In this document: piece by piece, positions 44,238 through 55,719 of the stretch | How the letters are laid out: every line of letters starts with the position of its first letter | Position numbering within the stretch: the stretch's first letter is position 1 | Assembly: GCA_030323885.1 (NCBI GenBank) | Contig: CM059193.1 | Span: 57,680,042-57,744,041, forward strand | Direction of reading: 5' to 3' | From: Branchipolynoe longqiensis | Taxonomy: Eukaryota; Annelida; Polychaeta; Phyllodocida; Polynoidae | Length of the DNA: 64,000 nucleotides | The notes under the pieces: generated by a model | The model's database searches: none | Told to the model about the DNA's origin: nothing | Seen by the model: the letters and a program-made list of their open reading frames with translations, nothing else | Made by a program: the position numbers and the translations under genes

Positions 44238-45891
44238 TTAAAGTTGCATGGTCCGATGGCATTTGAATTTTTGTCTTATTTTTTAGATAAATATATTAAA
44301 TTGATCGTTACAAGGTACTAATCATTAGTCCGGAGTGATTTTGATTAATGATGATTAGTTTTGAAGTAATCTGAGCTGAAAGAACCAAAAATAATTTCGA
44401 CAAGCTTGCCAAAAGTCCTGTGGCTATGACCCAGATGGTCATCTCGCAGTGACCATGTGATGTGAGATGACCTGGAACCTGACAGGACTGTAGCGAGGTA
44501 TTTCTGTTTGGTAGGTAACATTCTGTGACGGATTAGTGTCAGAGTCCCATGGCACTAGGGTTTTAAACAAAATATAATGTGTGTCTGTGGTCTGCTTGTG
44601 TCTGTCTCTGTGTCTGTGTCTGTGTGTGTGTCTGTCTGTGTGTATGTCTGTGTGTGTCTTTCTGTGTGTTTCTCTATGTAGGTATGTGTGTGTGTCTGTC
44701 TGTTTCTGTTTCTGTGTATGTGTGTATGTATGTGTGTATGTATGTGTGTATGTATGTGTGTGTATCTGTTTGTATGTATGTGTGTGTGCCTGCCTCTGTG
44801 TGCGTATGTTTATGTGTCTCTGTCTCTGTGTGTCTCTCTCTCTGCAAAGTCAGGTCGGGTGTATGTGTGTCTGTGTATGTCGGGTGTGTGCATGTCTGTG
44901 TGCTGTCTGTGCATGCTGTCTGTGTGTCTATCTGTGTGTCTGTCTGTGTGTATATGTATGTGTGTATGTCTGTGTGTATGTATGTGTATGGGTGTGTCTG
45001 TCTGTGTGTGTGTCTGTATGTGTATATCTGGCTGTGTGTGTGTGTATGTATGTGTGTGCATGTATGTGTGTTTGTCTGCCTCTGTCTGTGTGCAGTTGTC
45101 TATGTGTCTCTGTCTGTGTGTGTGTCTCTCTCTGCAAAGTCAGGTTGGGTGTATGTGTGTCTGTGTATGTCGGGTGTGTGCATGTCTATGTGTTTCTGTG
45201 TATGTGTGCTGTATATGCAGGTCTGTCTGTGTGTGTCTATCTATGTGTGTCTGTCTGTGTGTATGTGTGTATATGTATGTGTGTATGTATGTGTATGTAT
45301 GTGTGTGTGTCTGTGTGTGTGTCTGTCTGTCTGTGTGTGTATATGAGTGTATGTATGTGTGTGTCTGCCTCTGTCTGTGTGCCTCTGTCTGTGTGTGTCG
45401 GTCTGTGTGTCTGCCTCTGTCTGTGTGCGTCTGTCTGTGTGCGTCTGTCTGTGTGTGTCTCTCTCTCTGCAAAGTCAGGTCGGGTGTGTGTGTGTCTGTG
45501 TATGTCGGGTGTGTGCATGTCTGTGTGTTTCTGTGTCTATGTGTGTTGTCTATCTGTGTGTATATCTATGTGTGTATGTCTGTGTGTGTCTGTGTGTATA
45601 TCCACCTCATTTCCCCTTCCCCTCTCTGGCCCTGCACAGTAGGCCTACATGGTTGGGGGGAGGCTAATGAGGTCACGAGATTGGCCTAGTTGGTTAATGG
45701 CCTCCCTGCATAATGGGTATTTCAAAGTGAGTGTCTAAAGGGGTGAGCTTATAAATTCACTGGTTATTCTGTGTATGCTGTCCCAAATCATTAGCTAATT
45801 CACCAGTATCTAAGTTGGATATATCGGATCAAATGTAAGTAGTTGTTTTAATTTTGACAAAATTATATTTCATCGGACCATGCAACTTTAA
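44238..45891. mobile_element. MITE B copy carrying a 1-kb TGTGTC array
   Basis: TTAAAGTTGCATGGTCCGAT at 44238 and ATCGGACCATGCAACTTTAA at 45872-45891. The internal MITE sequence is present on both sides (TTGCCAAAAGTCCTG; TATCTAAGTTGGATATATCG). Between lies a simple-sequence array at 44575-45605. Confidence 0.75.
44575..45605. repeat. TGTGTCTG/TGTATG satellite with higher-order units
   Basis: A marker block, CTCTGCAAAGTCAGGTCGGG then TATGTCGGGTGTGTGCATGT, occurs at about 44840, 45130 and 45465, giving periods of about 290 and 335 bp inside the simple repeat. The long cysteine- and valine-rich ORFs are translations of the repeat. Confidence 0.9.
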
Positions 45892-46659
45892 CTGTTTCTT
45901 ATATAACCCATTTCTTCATTAACCTTCAGCATTATATATAACATATATTTCACCTCACTCATTATCATGTACAATGGGAGTGGGATACTATTGCTTTTAG
46001 TTTACATAACATTGTCCCCACTCCCTCGCCCAAGACTAATAACGCCTTCTGCCAATATATAATTCTTAACCGAAAATCTGTATATTTTTACACTGGTCCC
46101 AAGCATTCAATTACCCATGTTTTGAAAATATGAACGAACCTATATTGTATCATTATAACAGTCCTAAATGCATTTCTAGCCATGTTTATCATTATGTTCT
46201 GGTATTTTCCATTGTATCTGTATTTAACATGAACATTTCTATAGATCTCCATGATACTACATAATAGCAATACCATGGGAAATCAAGATTTGAATAGAAT
46301 ATACTGCTGCAGCCAATTGTTTACAGGGCCAGCCTTAGTTTAACTTGGCAATTTCAAATATGAATATAATTTTGAACATTTTTTAATCTACTGCTTTAGC
46401 TACAAACTGTTAAGGTTTGAGAATATTACCACTTGGCATGCACCCAAGTCAGGGGAAAGAGACCCAAAAAAAGATAACAGTATGTATCTGCTCAGGATCT
46501 AGCTACACATTTGACATTGGTCGCAAGGCTTGCATTATATTTGATAGGGTGGGAATGACACATTCCCCTACCCTGCCACTGCTCCTTGGACACTTCTTCA
46601 GGCAGGTGGACACATTTTATTTCCGTCTCCACAATTCACCAGCAGGCTTCCATACCGTA

Positions 46660-47303
46660 TCACTTTTTATTTTCACATCTCAGTGAGCTGTTGTTTGGCT
46701 CGCGTTGTCGCAATGAATCCAACGCGTATTCCGAAGTACCGCCGGTGAGCTGCTTCGTATGATGTTCGCTCATTCGGCACATCTCCTCACACACCTGCAA
46801 AGTCAGTTTAGGCATCTGGAGCAGCCGATCCCTGAGCTTGTCACATTTGATTCCACTGACGAGCCGATCACACAACAATGACTCCTCCAGCTCGCCGTAC
46901 TCACACTGCCCAACGCGATGTCTGAGCTCCCGTACATACGCGTCCATGCTCTCCTGCCCTTGATTGTATGTGTTAAACTTGTAGCAGGTCACGGTGATGT
47001 TCGTCTTCCCCTCACAGTACAACCTGAATGCCTCCTTCAACTGTCTCAGCTTGTCCACGTCGCCGGCAGCAAACCTCATGGCTTGATGCACTTTCTGTGC
47101 CTCTGCACCGGCAACGTGCAAAAACACGCAGCACTGAACCTTCTCGCTCCTGCTCTGCACTCCTGCAGTAGCATATATATTGAAAGCATGGACCATGTCT
47201 TCCAGTTCATATATATTGAAAGCATGGACCATGTCTTCCAGTTCGTGGAAAGGTTGTCATCCAGGTTCAATGGCCTGGGCGGTTTCAATCCCGGTAGAGA
47301 CAT
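46660..47303 (-). pseudogene. gypsy-2 gag, same lineage as gypsy-1
   Basis: Reverse-strand capsid: MSLPGLKPPRPLNLDDNLST, AFNIYATAGVQSRSEKVQC, HVAGAEAQKVHQAM, GQCEYGELEESLLCDRLV and SEHHTKQL. A 36-bp block coding NWKTWSMLSIYM is duplicated in tandem (47185-47256), with a frame change after it. The complement of TGGTGTCAG at 47324-47332 fits the same primer-binding site as gypsy-1. No pol gene follows, so the copy is truncated at about 46660. Confidence 0.85.
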
Positions 47304-47332
47304 GCCCGTCTAAGGTTCCGCCTCTGACACCA

Positions 47333-47750
47333 TGTGATGTGAATGAGTGTAACACAACTGCACGCGTCAACGTCTAGTTACTCAATGGTTTATTTAGATC
47401 AACTGGTCCCTCACATCGCTCACTGGTTCCCGGCGCCCGAGCCGGGTACAATACATAACAACATGCCCCTTTTCCTACCAATTCATCCCACCACTCTATA
47501 TCTTCTTATGTATGCTTGGCCTGAAAAATATTTTGTCTGCTTCATAAAAATGTTTGAACCTGTTCTTATATATATATGTAGGCCTGGCCTGAAAAATATT
47601 ATGTCTGCTTGATAAACATCTTTTAACCCGCTGATACCTACTTTATGTATGCTGGTCCATGACCAGAAGAGGGAATGTCCAGCACGTATCTGTCATTGTA
47701 TCCACTGCCTTCTTTTATCAACTTCTTCTTGAGCCATATTATATTTGAGG
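47333..47750 (-). repeat. gypsy-2 5' LTR region (outer end uncertain)
   Basis: Sequence next to the primer-binding site begins (in + reading) TGTGATGTGAATGAG, as expected for an LTR end. A block with GGCCTGAAAAATATT is repeated at 47517 and 47586. I cannot fix the outer end because no second LTR is visible. Confidence 0.5.
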
Positions 47751-47751
47751 T

Positions 47752-48250
47752 ATTAAGGAAGTCAAAATTTCCATCCACATATATCTATGACTTGAATTGG
47801 TATTGTACTGCGTACTTTTGTGTAAAAAGTTGAAGCAAATATCACATTTAGATATCCTTTGTTATAAATATTCCGATAATCGGCAGAGGGGGGAAATGGA
47901 AATGCTCTATTATTATTCTGCATAGTCAGCCAAGAGTGTGTATATGTATGTTGTGGATATATATATGGCTTGGCCCATGCTTGAGGGCAGGTAATTATAG
48001 AATTAGGGATGATTGGCAGGTCTGGGTGAGCGCACTCAGGGCCTGGCTCTCTGGTGAGGTAGGGGTCAATGCACACAGGGGTCAAGGTAGGTGGTGGCCA
48101 CAGGTCAACAAGCTCTGGTGATGGGCAGACCACTGGTGGTCATGGTAACCAGGAATGATGAGTCCCTATTGGAGGAACTGGGAATGCTGCGACCCTACAA
48201 TATGTTGACCCATAACGATGATTTCCTTATTTATATCATCTAATTATGGA
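47752..48250. repeat. dispersed repeat R2, copy 2, with insert
   Basis: Matches 16396-16590 at its start (CATCCACATATATCTATGAC, GTTGAAGCAAATATCACATT) and at its end (TATATCATCTAATTATGG). The section between about 47885 and 48215 is extra. The stretch 48250-48729 is AT-rich with nothing recognised. Confidence 0.6.
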
Positions 48251-48729
48251 ATTAACTTTTGATTATGTAGTTTTATCAGCAGTCAGCACACTAATTCTTG
48301 CTCCCAATTATAAATACAATGTGCATGCCATATTAATCACAGTACCTGATATTGACATCACAAGACACCAACAACTAAATGATGCAACAAATGATTCTGG
48401 GTGTGACACTAAACACTGTCACAAAGATTAACAACAGTTGAGTACGGGCACTATAATCAATGTGCATCCATCTATTATTATATAACATTGCAATTATATG
48501 TTTTACATAGAGAACTATTATATACTGTGTCGTAATTATTGAGCTACACATGCTTTAAACCCATTAGTGTTTCACTTATGTGCACAGTTATTCATAACTT
48601 ATTATCTAATACCTGAATATAAGAATAAACATAAAATTTGACCATATTGTTACTTCTTCCTTTCTTATTTTACAGTACCACATTTGATGCAGGTAGATAA
48701 ATGTACTAGTGTCATTAAAATGACTCAGT

Positions 48730-50070
48730 AATTATCGACACAGGTCACGAATCGGTATAAAGTGGGTATTTATTTCAGTTTTATGTCAGATGGTATTCTT
48801 GTTGCTTAATGTCAGTTCTTGGCCGAATGTCTGGTGTAATGTCCCAGCGCTCAACCCTAGTTCTTACAGATGGGTGGGTGGGATGGCTCAGAAAGAAAAT
48901 ACGGTAGACTTTGCAGTAACCACGCGGCAGATTCGGGCTCACTGACGGAAGTGAGCTACTCGGTGCTCAGGTTGGCAGTGCAGGCCCGAACCGCCAGGCA
49001 CCGGCGGTGTAGTTCAGGAATATACTATAGGTGGCGCCACTGTCGGCAGGCATAGAGATTAGGGCTAAGCGTGCGATTCGGTCCCGCGCACCAAATTACC
49101 GATGTTGCCGCCGCAACATGAACAATTATCAACACAGGACACGAATCGGTATAAAGTGGGTATTTATTTCAGTTTTATGTCAGATGGTATTCTTGTTGCT
49201 TAATGTCAGTTCTTGGCCGAATGTCTGGTGTAATGTCCCAGCGCTCAACCAAAAGTAGTGGAGAGCATGGAGGGAGAGGCCTTGATGGCATTGCGGGGCA
49301 CGTATTGGTGGACTGCTGCTGAGGTCCAGGTGCCGAAGCTCTGGATGTCATCCTGTGTCGAGCCGAGTGCTGCACAGGCTTGGGCACCTCCACGGCAGAG
49401 GCCGTGGAGGGGGACCGTACATGGGGCCGTGTGGCCGTTGGTCGCGAGGGCCAGTCTTATGGTGGCAAGCAGGGTGGAGGGGCATAGGGGTGTGCCCGAG
49501 GTAGTGACGAATGCAGCGCCAGCTAGTTGTAGCGGTGTGTGCTTCGCCTAGTCGAGCCAGGCCGCAATGGGGCAAAAGGGTGAGCCGGCGATTGTGGGAA
49601 CAGCAATGTCAGTGTGTTCGCCAGGCCTCCATCGGGTCTTGGTTGATGCAACATGGATGTTCATGCCGTCCGCCATCAGTGTAACGTCCGAGGCGTGAAG
49701 GCCATGTCTGCAGGTGGTCGGGTCATTGGACTGGAGGAGGTTGGACTGTCTTAGGATGGTGAAGTATGCCATCAGCATGGCTGCAGTCAGTATGTGTCCA
49801 TTGGGGCTGGCACGTTGGAAGAAGTTCACTATCGTCTATATGTCATCGGGAGTGATGGGGGGGGTGCCTGGGTCGGCACATGGTCCGATGTCCTTTGAAT
49901 GCCTTTCTTTAGGAGGCTCACCGGGTATGTGTCGAATGCGGCAGGGGATCCGCCAGCTGTTCATACCCAGGTGCGGGCTCCACTAATGTAGCTCAGTGCC
50001 ACGCCAAGTGTTTTTAGCATGTAAGTGTAGTCTGTATGATAACACGAGGTACTGGGTTGGCTGCATCAGC
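48730..50070 (-). mobile_element. YR-E: YR retroelement 3' end with B1-A2-B2
   Basis: In reverse: a recombinase, then B1 (49250-49124, 127 bp), A2 (49123-48857) and B2 (48856-48730, 127 bp). The two B copies are nearly identical (GTTGAGCGCTGGGACATTAC ... ATACCGATTCGTG). B starts right at the stop of the recombinase (GGTTGA), as in YR-D. Gag, RT and A1 are absent. Confidence 0.85.
49243..50060 (-). pseudogene. YR-E tyrosine recombinase
   Basis: Core part LLKKGIQRTSDHVP, then FFQRASPNGHILTAAMLMAY and FTILRQSNLLQSND with the first catalytic arginine, ASTKTRWRPGEHTDIAVPTI and GSPFCPIAAWLD. The C-terminal box reads LHGLCRGGAQACA: the H-x-x-R arginine is cysteine here. TQDDIQSFGTWTSAAVHQYV keeps the tyrosine. 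Stop TGA at 49243-49245. Frameshifts near 49550 and 49830. Confidence 0.8.
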
Positions 50071-50086
50071 TCGGCTCCATGCTGGC

Positions 50087-50407
50087 TCATGCATCGGCTA
50101 CTCTGTTCAGGTGATGTTGCAGTTTTCTTTCTATAGCTGCCATGTTTCTAGACCTGTAACAAAGGTGGAAATCATCTGCAAAGAGAGATTTATCAATCTC
50201 AGGTCTGACACAACCCACAATGCTATTAATTTTGATTATGAACAGTGTAACCGATAAGATGCTCCCTTGGGGTACACCCATTTCTTGGTCAAAGGCTTCT
50301 GAGAGAGTACTTCCGACACGGACTCAGAAACACCTATTTAAAAGAAATTGTTCTATAAAGAGAGGTAGTCTGCCTCTAAATCCTCTATCCTGAATGTCTT
50401 TCATAAT
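50087..50407 (-). pseudogene. LINE-J piece 3: RT palm
   Basis: In reverse: HTKDIQ-like start joined to piece 2, then MGVPQGSILSVTLFIIKINS (RT motif B), SLFADDFHLCYRS (catalytic box) and ERKLQHHLNRVAD. It is cut from piece 2 by YR-2 at 50407/56762 and from piece 4 by the 7-kb block at 42985/50087. Confidence 0.9.
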
Positions 50408-51255
50408 TTATATGCGGGAACAAACTGGAGACAAGACAGAGATGGAAATAACAAAGTTTTACTGGAGAACATAACCTGCAGGCAGGTCGGTCTTGGCTGG
50501 AGAACATATCGGTATCGTGTATCGTGTCATGAGTAATATGACCATGATGTTATCGAGGTATCGTATAGAGTACCAGATGGTCAATTGATATCGTGATAAG
50601 TGTCAGGCATATCGAACATTGCTTATTAATTAGCGATGAGAGTAGTTAAATGTGGTTAGTAATCAGGAAATTTATGGTCAAGAAAGAGATGAGAAAAATG
50701 AACTAGCACAGAAACCAGCAGTCCTCAACCCCTACCCCCTACCTCCTTCCTTATCGGATGGGTGGGTGGGTGAAACGACTTGCAAGGAGAAAGAGTGGCG
50801 TGAAAGTGAACTCCGAGCCAGCGGTAGGTGGAGAGGAAGTAGGGCAAGAAAGTAGTGCGGAGAAAAGAAATAGTGCCTGTGTTCCCGCCAGTAAATTATC
50901 CATGTTGACATGCCAACATGCGTAATTTACATGCGGGAACAAACTGGAGACAAGACAGAGATGGAAATAACAACATTTTACTGGAGAACATAACCTGCAG
51001 GCAGGTCGGTCTTGGCTGGAGAACATATCGGTATCGTGTATCGTGTCATGAGTAATATGACCATGATGTTATCGAGGTATCGTATAGAGTACCAGATGGT
51101 TAATTGATATCGTGATAAGTGTCAGGCGTATCGAACATTGCTTATTAATGAGCGATGAGAGTAGTTAAATGTGGTTAGTAATCAGGAAATTTATGGTCAA
51201 GAAAGATGAGAAAAATGAACTAGCACCGAAACCAGCAGCCCTCAACCCAAAATAA

Positions 51256-52170
51256 TGGCGAGGGCGGATGGTACTGCAGAGATTACCGTCTGTGAAAGAT
51301 AGGCTGACCCAGCATCACTACTCCACGGCCCTGCTTCTTTTATATCAGTAAGTGACACACAGGCCGAGACACAGGCCTGCACTGCGCCCCTACGCAGGCT
51401 ATGCAAGGTCAAGGGGCGCTCAGGTCCAAACAAGATATTAGCTGCAGCAACCAATACCTTTGTTAGACACGCTGGTGTCAATGGTTCACCTGACGGCAGA
51501 ATGAATGCCAGACCAGTTGGAGGAGGGTTAGAAAGCAGTTTATACCTTTGCCATGCAGCCACAGGGCAACACTGTGAGGAAGGGAGTCTTGGAAGAAGAT
51601 AAGTAAGCGGAGGTTGAGAAGTGGTACGAGTCTTAGAAGAAGTAACTAAGACAAGCAGCCCCTGGTTAGTAAGAACAATCTCAGCAGCTCAAGGCAGATG
51701 ATGGAGTCGTGACATTACTCTGTCAAGATAATGTAAAATAGATTATCAGGAGAGCAGCAACATATACAAATGAGTGCTCAATGAATGCGGTAAGATAAGC
51801 AATTATCATCTTAAGCTCATTAGGAGTTAGCGGAGAGGCTCGTGATGGAATATGAGTTGAATTTTTTACCACTCCTTTCTTCAAGATAGTAACATGATAT
51901 GCATCAAAGTTATTAATCTCACCAGCGAGAGCCTGAATACAGGTCTTAGGTCCACTCAAGTAATTGGCAACCGATCCTGGGGATCTGAGAAATGACTTAA
52001 GGAACATTATGTATGACAAGATGTCGTAGACCGAAGCTTCAACTTGTCGACGTGATGCCTCATGCAGAATCTCTCATATGTTTGAAGATGTAGGCGTTTG
52101 TTTTCCCATGTACCTCTGGACAGAGCCTCTAACATTGCAGAAACTAGTTGCAGATTGTGTGTCAAGCTGT
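51256..52170 (-). pseudogene. YR-2 tyrosine recombinase
   Basis: In reverse: EALSRGTWENKRLHLQTYER (core-binding start), RSPGSVANYLSGPKTCIQAL, HVTILKKGVVKNSTHIPSRA and LLIIYFTLS followed by TGA at 51723-51725, then QSN. The TGA takes the place of the arginine in the LRQSN box. The downstream part is TLTFAFILP-like sequence, PERPLTLHSLRRGAVQACVS and DIKEAGPWSSDAGSAYLSQ. Stop near 51255. Confidence 0.85.
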
Positions 52171-52389
52171 AACCTGGAAGATAGAAGCAGAAAAATGGCT
52201 ATCTTCCAGGATTAGGATAACGTTACAGAGAAAGATTAAAATTTTTCAAAGAAAACGAGACTTTGATATGTTCTAGATTCCGTCGTCGACACTCTTTCAA
52301 GGCTGCTTCTTCAGCTTGCTTATTTGAATGAAGCCTGCTCACATTAACTGCCAGAACCAATGGGGTTCCCTCTTTATGTAGGATTGTAA

Positions 52390-52745
52390 TATCACAACCC
52401 AGACAGCACACAGTCGTCGGCCCGACGGCGGCCCAACGGCGGCCGCTCCGGCGGCCCGACGGTGGAAAACGCCGTCGGGCCGACGTTGTTTTGTCCAACC
52501 TCCCGCCGTCGGGGCGACGGCGGCTGCCGCCGTCGGGCCGACGGCAACAGCCGCCATCGCCCCGACGGCGTCGGGGCGACGGCGGCTGCCGCCGTTGGGC
52601 CGACGGCGACAAACGCCGTCGGGCCGACGTTGTTTTGTCCAACGTCCCACCGTCGACCCGACGACGTTTTTCGCCGTCGGGTCGACGGCGAAAAACGCCG
52701 TCGAGTCGACGGCGAAAAACGCCGTCGAGTCGACGGTGGGACGGT
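52390..52745. repeat. CCGTCGGGCCGACGG palindromic array, copy 2
   Basis: Starts after CCCAGACAGCACACAG, the complement of the GTGTGCTATCTGGG flank of the other two arrays. Units GCCGTCGGGCCGACGGC alternate with AACAGCC or AAAAAC spacers, and a larger block with TTGTTTTGTCCAAC is present twice. Confidence 0.85.
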
Positions 52746-52769
52746 TAATACATCGTAATAAATTACAAG

Positions 52770-53310
52770 TTATTTGTTCAAATAGAACGCTGTCCAAGTC
52801 CAACGATCGCACGTGTTGTGCTGGCAACTCGAGCCGGCGACTCGAGTCAGGTGGCGATTCGAAGCAAAGAAACCTTATCGGATGATTCAAATCGTATTAA
52901 CACGAATAATTCCACTAATACTTCGTAATAAATTACAAAACTTTTACAGAATAATCTAAACATATTAATAAACAAACGTCTTAAATAATTCCTTTAAATT
53001 CCTCCGATTTCTGGCGTTATTTGTTCAAATAGAACGCTGTCCAACGATCGCACGTGTTGTGCTGGCAAATCGAAGTAAACAAACCGTATCGGATGATTCA
53101 AATCGTATTAACACGAATAATTCCACTAATACTTCGTAATAAATTACAAAACTTTTACAAAATAATCTAAACATATTAATAAACATACCTGTTAAATGAT
53201 TCCTTAAAATTCCTGGTATTTTCGGAGTTATTGGTAGAAAAAGAACACTGATCGCAATCGCACGTGGTCCGCGGGCGACTCGAGCCGGAAAGCAAATCTA
53301 AAGAACTGCG
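52770..53310. repeat. tandem repeat of about 211-247 bp
   Basis: Units start at 52770, 53017 and 53228 with TTATTTGTTCAAATAGAACG or a variant, and contain CGATCGCACGTGTTGTGCTG and ATCGGATGATTCAAATCGTA. The third unit is partial. Inside YR-2. Confidence 0.8.
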
Positions 53311-53324
53311 CATGCGCGGCCCAC

Positions 53325-53900
53325 TACCGTCGGCTCGACGGTGGCTCGACGGTGGACCAGACGTGGAAAATGAATGCAAACCTGCGGCGGCCCACCACCG
53401 TCGAGCCGACGATGGCCCGACGGTGAATCAAAAGTGGAAAGGGATTGAACCCTAACGTCGGAACACCACCGTCGGGCCGACGGTGGCCCGACGGTGGCTC
53501 ACAAGTGGAAAAGGATTGAAACCTAAGGTCGGGACACCACCGTCGGGCCGACGATGGCCCGACGGTATACCAAGTGTGGAAAATGAATGCAAACTTGCGG
53601 CGGCCCACCACCGTCGGGCCGCCGTCGGCCCGACGGCTCAAAAGTTTAACCCTAACGTCGGAACACCGCCGTCGGGCCGACGATGGCCCGACGGTGAATC
53701 AAAAGTGGAAAGGGATTGATTCCCAACGTCGGAACACCGCCGGCGGCCCGACGGTGGCCCGACGGTGGCTCAGAAGTGGAAATGGATTGATTCCCAACGT
53801 CGGAACACCACCGTCGGGCCGACGGTGGCCCGACGGTGGAAAATCGGTGCCGACGGACCGACCAATAGCCGACGTCGGGCCGACGGCTGTGTGCTATCTG
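53325..53900. repeat. palindrome-bearing minisatellite with 71-bp period, array copy 3
   Basis: The word GTCGGAACAC (or GTCGGGACAC) recurs at about 53458, 53529, 53657, 53729 and 53800, giving 71-72-bp spacing. Each unit carries CCGTCGGGCCGACGGTGG and AAGTGGAAAGGGATTGA. Ends with GTGTGCTATCTGGGAAC. Confidence 0.85.
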
Positions 53901-54039
53901 GGAACTATTTAATGCAGAGATCAACCAAATTTGCCTTGCAAATGCAGTTAACATTTTATCTCTTCCTCCGCCTGAAGCCAAGACTTCTTGGGAGACCAAG
54001 TTGTCATGTAGTTTACATTACCTGCGAAGTATTCAGTAG

Positions 54040-54770
54040 TGAGCGAATTCTATACTGAATAGATTGCATCAGTGACCAATAGTCTGTCTAATGTTACTTT
54101 AAGGCGCTACACCCTTGCCGAAGCAATCATTTAGCTCATATCACATATCACATGTGTATCTAAAATGCGTGTGCCGCCTATCAGTTCCGAATTGTTACTC
54201 GTAGCGTGGCATGCTACCAATACCAGAGTGCAGTTATGTCATTATGTGAAATGGAATGTTATAAGCATGCGCCCCTTGTATCGATGCAAGCGTGGCTATG
54301 TGTAATATTATGACTTATGCATTTCTTAATTAAGAGCATGTAGTGACAGCGGAGCAAGTACCACAGACAATTGTGAAACCACAAGACGTGTAGTTTAAAT
54401 TATCTACGGTGCATTTAGGAGTGTAAAAATCTACACTGAAAAATATTGCATCAGTGACTATTAGTCTGTCTAATATTACTTCAGGGCACAACAGCCCTTG
54501 CAAGGCACCCACAATACGGGGGCCCGCATATCAGTTCTGAGTTGTTCTTAATATACCGTCATGCTACCGGTACCAATGTGGAATTATTTCATTGTGTGAA
54601 CTGGAATGTTGAAGCGCTGGACCCCTATTATAGATGCGAGCGTGGCTATATTTAATATTATGAATTGTGTGTATCTGAATAAGGAACATGTAGTGGCAGG
54701 GAGGGGCAGCACAGGAACTTGAGTCCCCACAAACATGAAGGTTACATTATCTGGGAGGGTATAAATATTG
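54040..54770. repeat. diverged direct repeat of about 0.37 kb
   Basis: Two copies share TTGCATCAGTGAC, AGTCTGTCTAATRTTACTT, TGTGAACTGGAATGTT-like and GCGAGCGTGGCTAT-like sequence. Non-coding, inside YR-2. Confidence 0.65.
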
Positions 54771-55719
54771 TATGAGAGCTAACTGAAAAACGTGGGTCAG
54801 GTACCATTATTTTTAGGCAGTATAAATTGTGGTAGCCTGAACCTGTAGTTTAAATAATCAGGGAGTATTCCAATAGTGAAATGCTACACTGAATTAGTGC
54901 TTGGAGCAGGATGCAGATATAGTTTAGACAGTATAATGTATTACTATCCGGTCAATAACACCAGGCGAGAACCACAGTGTCACCAAGAATAATACTTATC
55001 CTGCAAAACGGAGGTGCAGAGTAGCAGTGAACACAGCCTCGGAGTTATGTGAAACTCCCTGCTACCAGACCCCCGTCCACAAGCCCTCGCCATCTGTGAC
55101 CGCTATGGCAGCTGGGTCCACCCCCTGCGCTTCTTTTATACGATGTCATCAATATGGTGTGTGTAGGTAGGAAACGACCTGCGCAAACCTCTGACAACAA
55201 TAGAGAATAACGAATATTGGAATGCTTCATCAGAAATTCTAAATTAAGGAATAGGTAACACCGGCGTAATGCGATACTAGCCAAAGTGACTATAGGTGAG
55301 CAGCTGTAAGTGACACAATTGTGAACCGCAAGACATGTAGTTTAATTTATCTACGGTGCATTCAGGATGCATATCTACGGTGCATTCCGATCAAATCACT
55401 CAACGGTGAATAAAATATCTATCAAACTATGAAAATATTATACTTCATTAGTTCTCTACATATTGTGAAACTCTAAGGATGTTTGATAGATTGTGAAGCA
55501 AGTTATTTAATCCGCAGCTGTTGCTTACAATGTCCGCTCTGTCTCACACCACTTGGCAGTTGGCATTCACGCCTCAGCCTTGGTCATACAACAAGTAAAC
55601 TGGGTCACAACTTTTGGCCGGATTACAATAGAACAAAGAGGCCATAATTAGGCATATTTCGACATCCAGCTGGATGTAACTTTCTTGATAATTACATTAG
55701 AAAATATCTATGACTACCA

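Noticed and set aside
44579..45689. ORFs of 255-353 codons rich in Cys and Val
   Set aside because: Simple-sequence TGTGTC/TGTATG read in all frames; no start context or protein signature.
34566..53900. CRISPR-like appearance of short repeats with spacers
   Set aside because: Repeats are degenerate and spacers are themselves repeated, in a eukaryotic transposon context; no cas genes.
52223..53999. Arg/Pro/Gly-rich ORFs on both strands
   Set aside because: Products of the palindromic CCGTCGGGCCGACGG arrays, open in every frame for lack of stop triplets.
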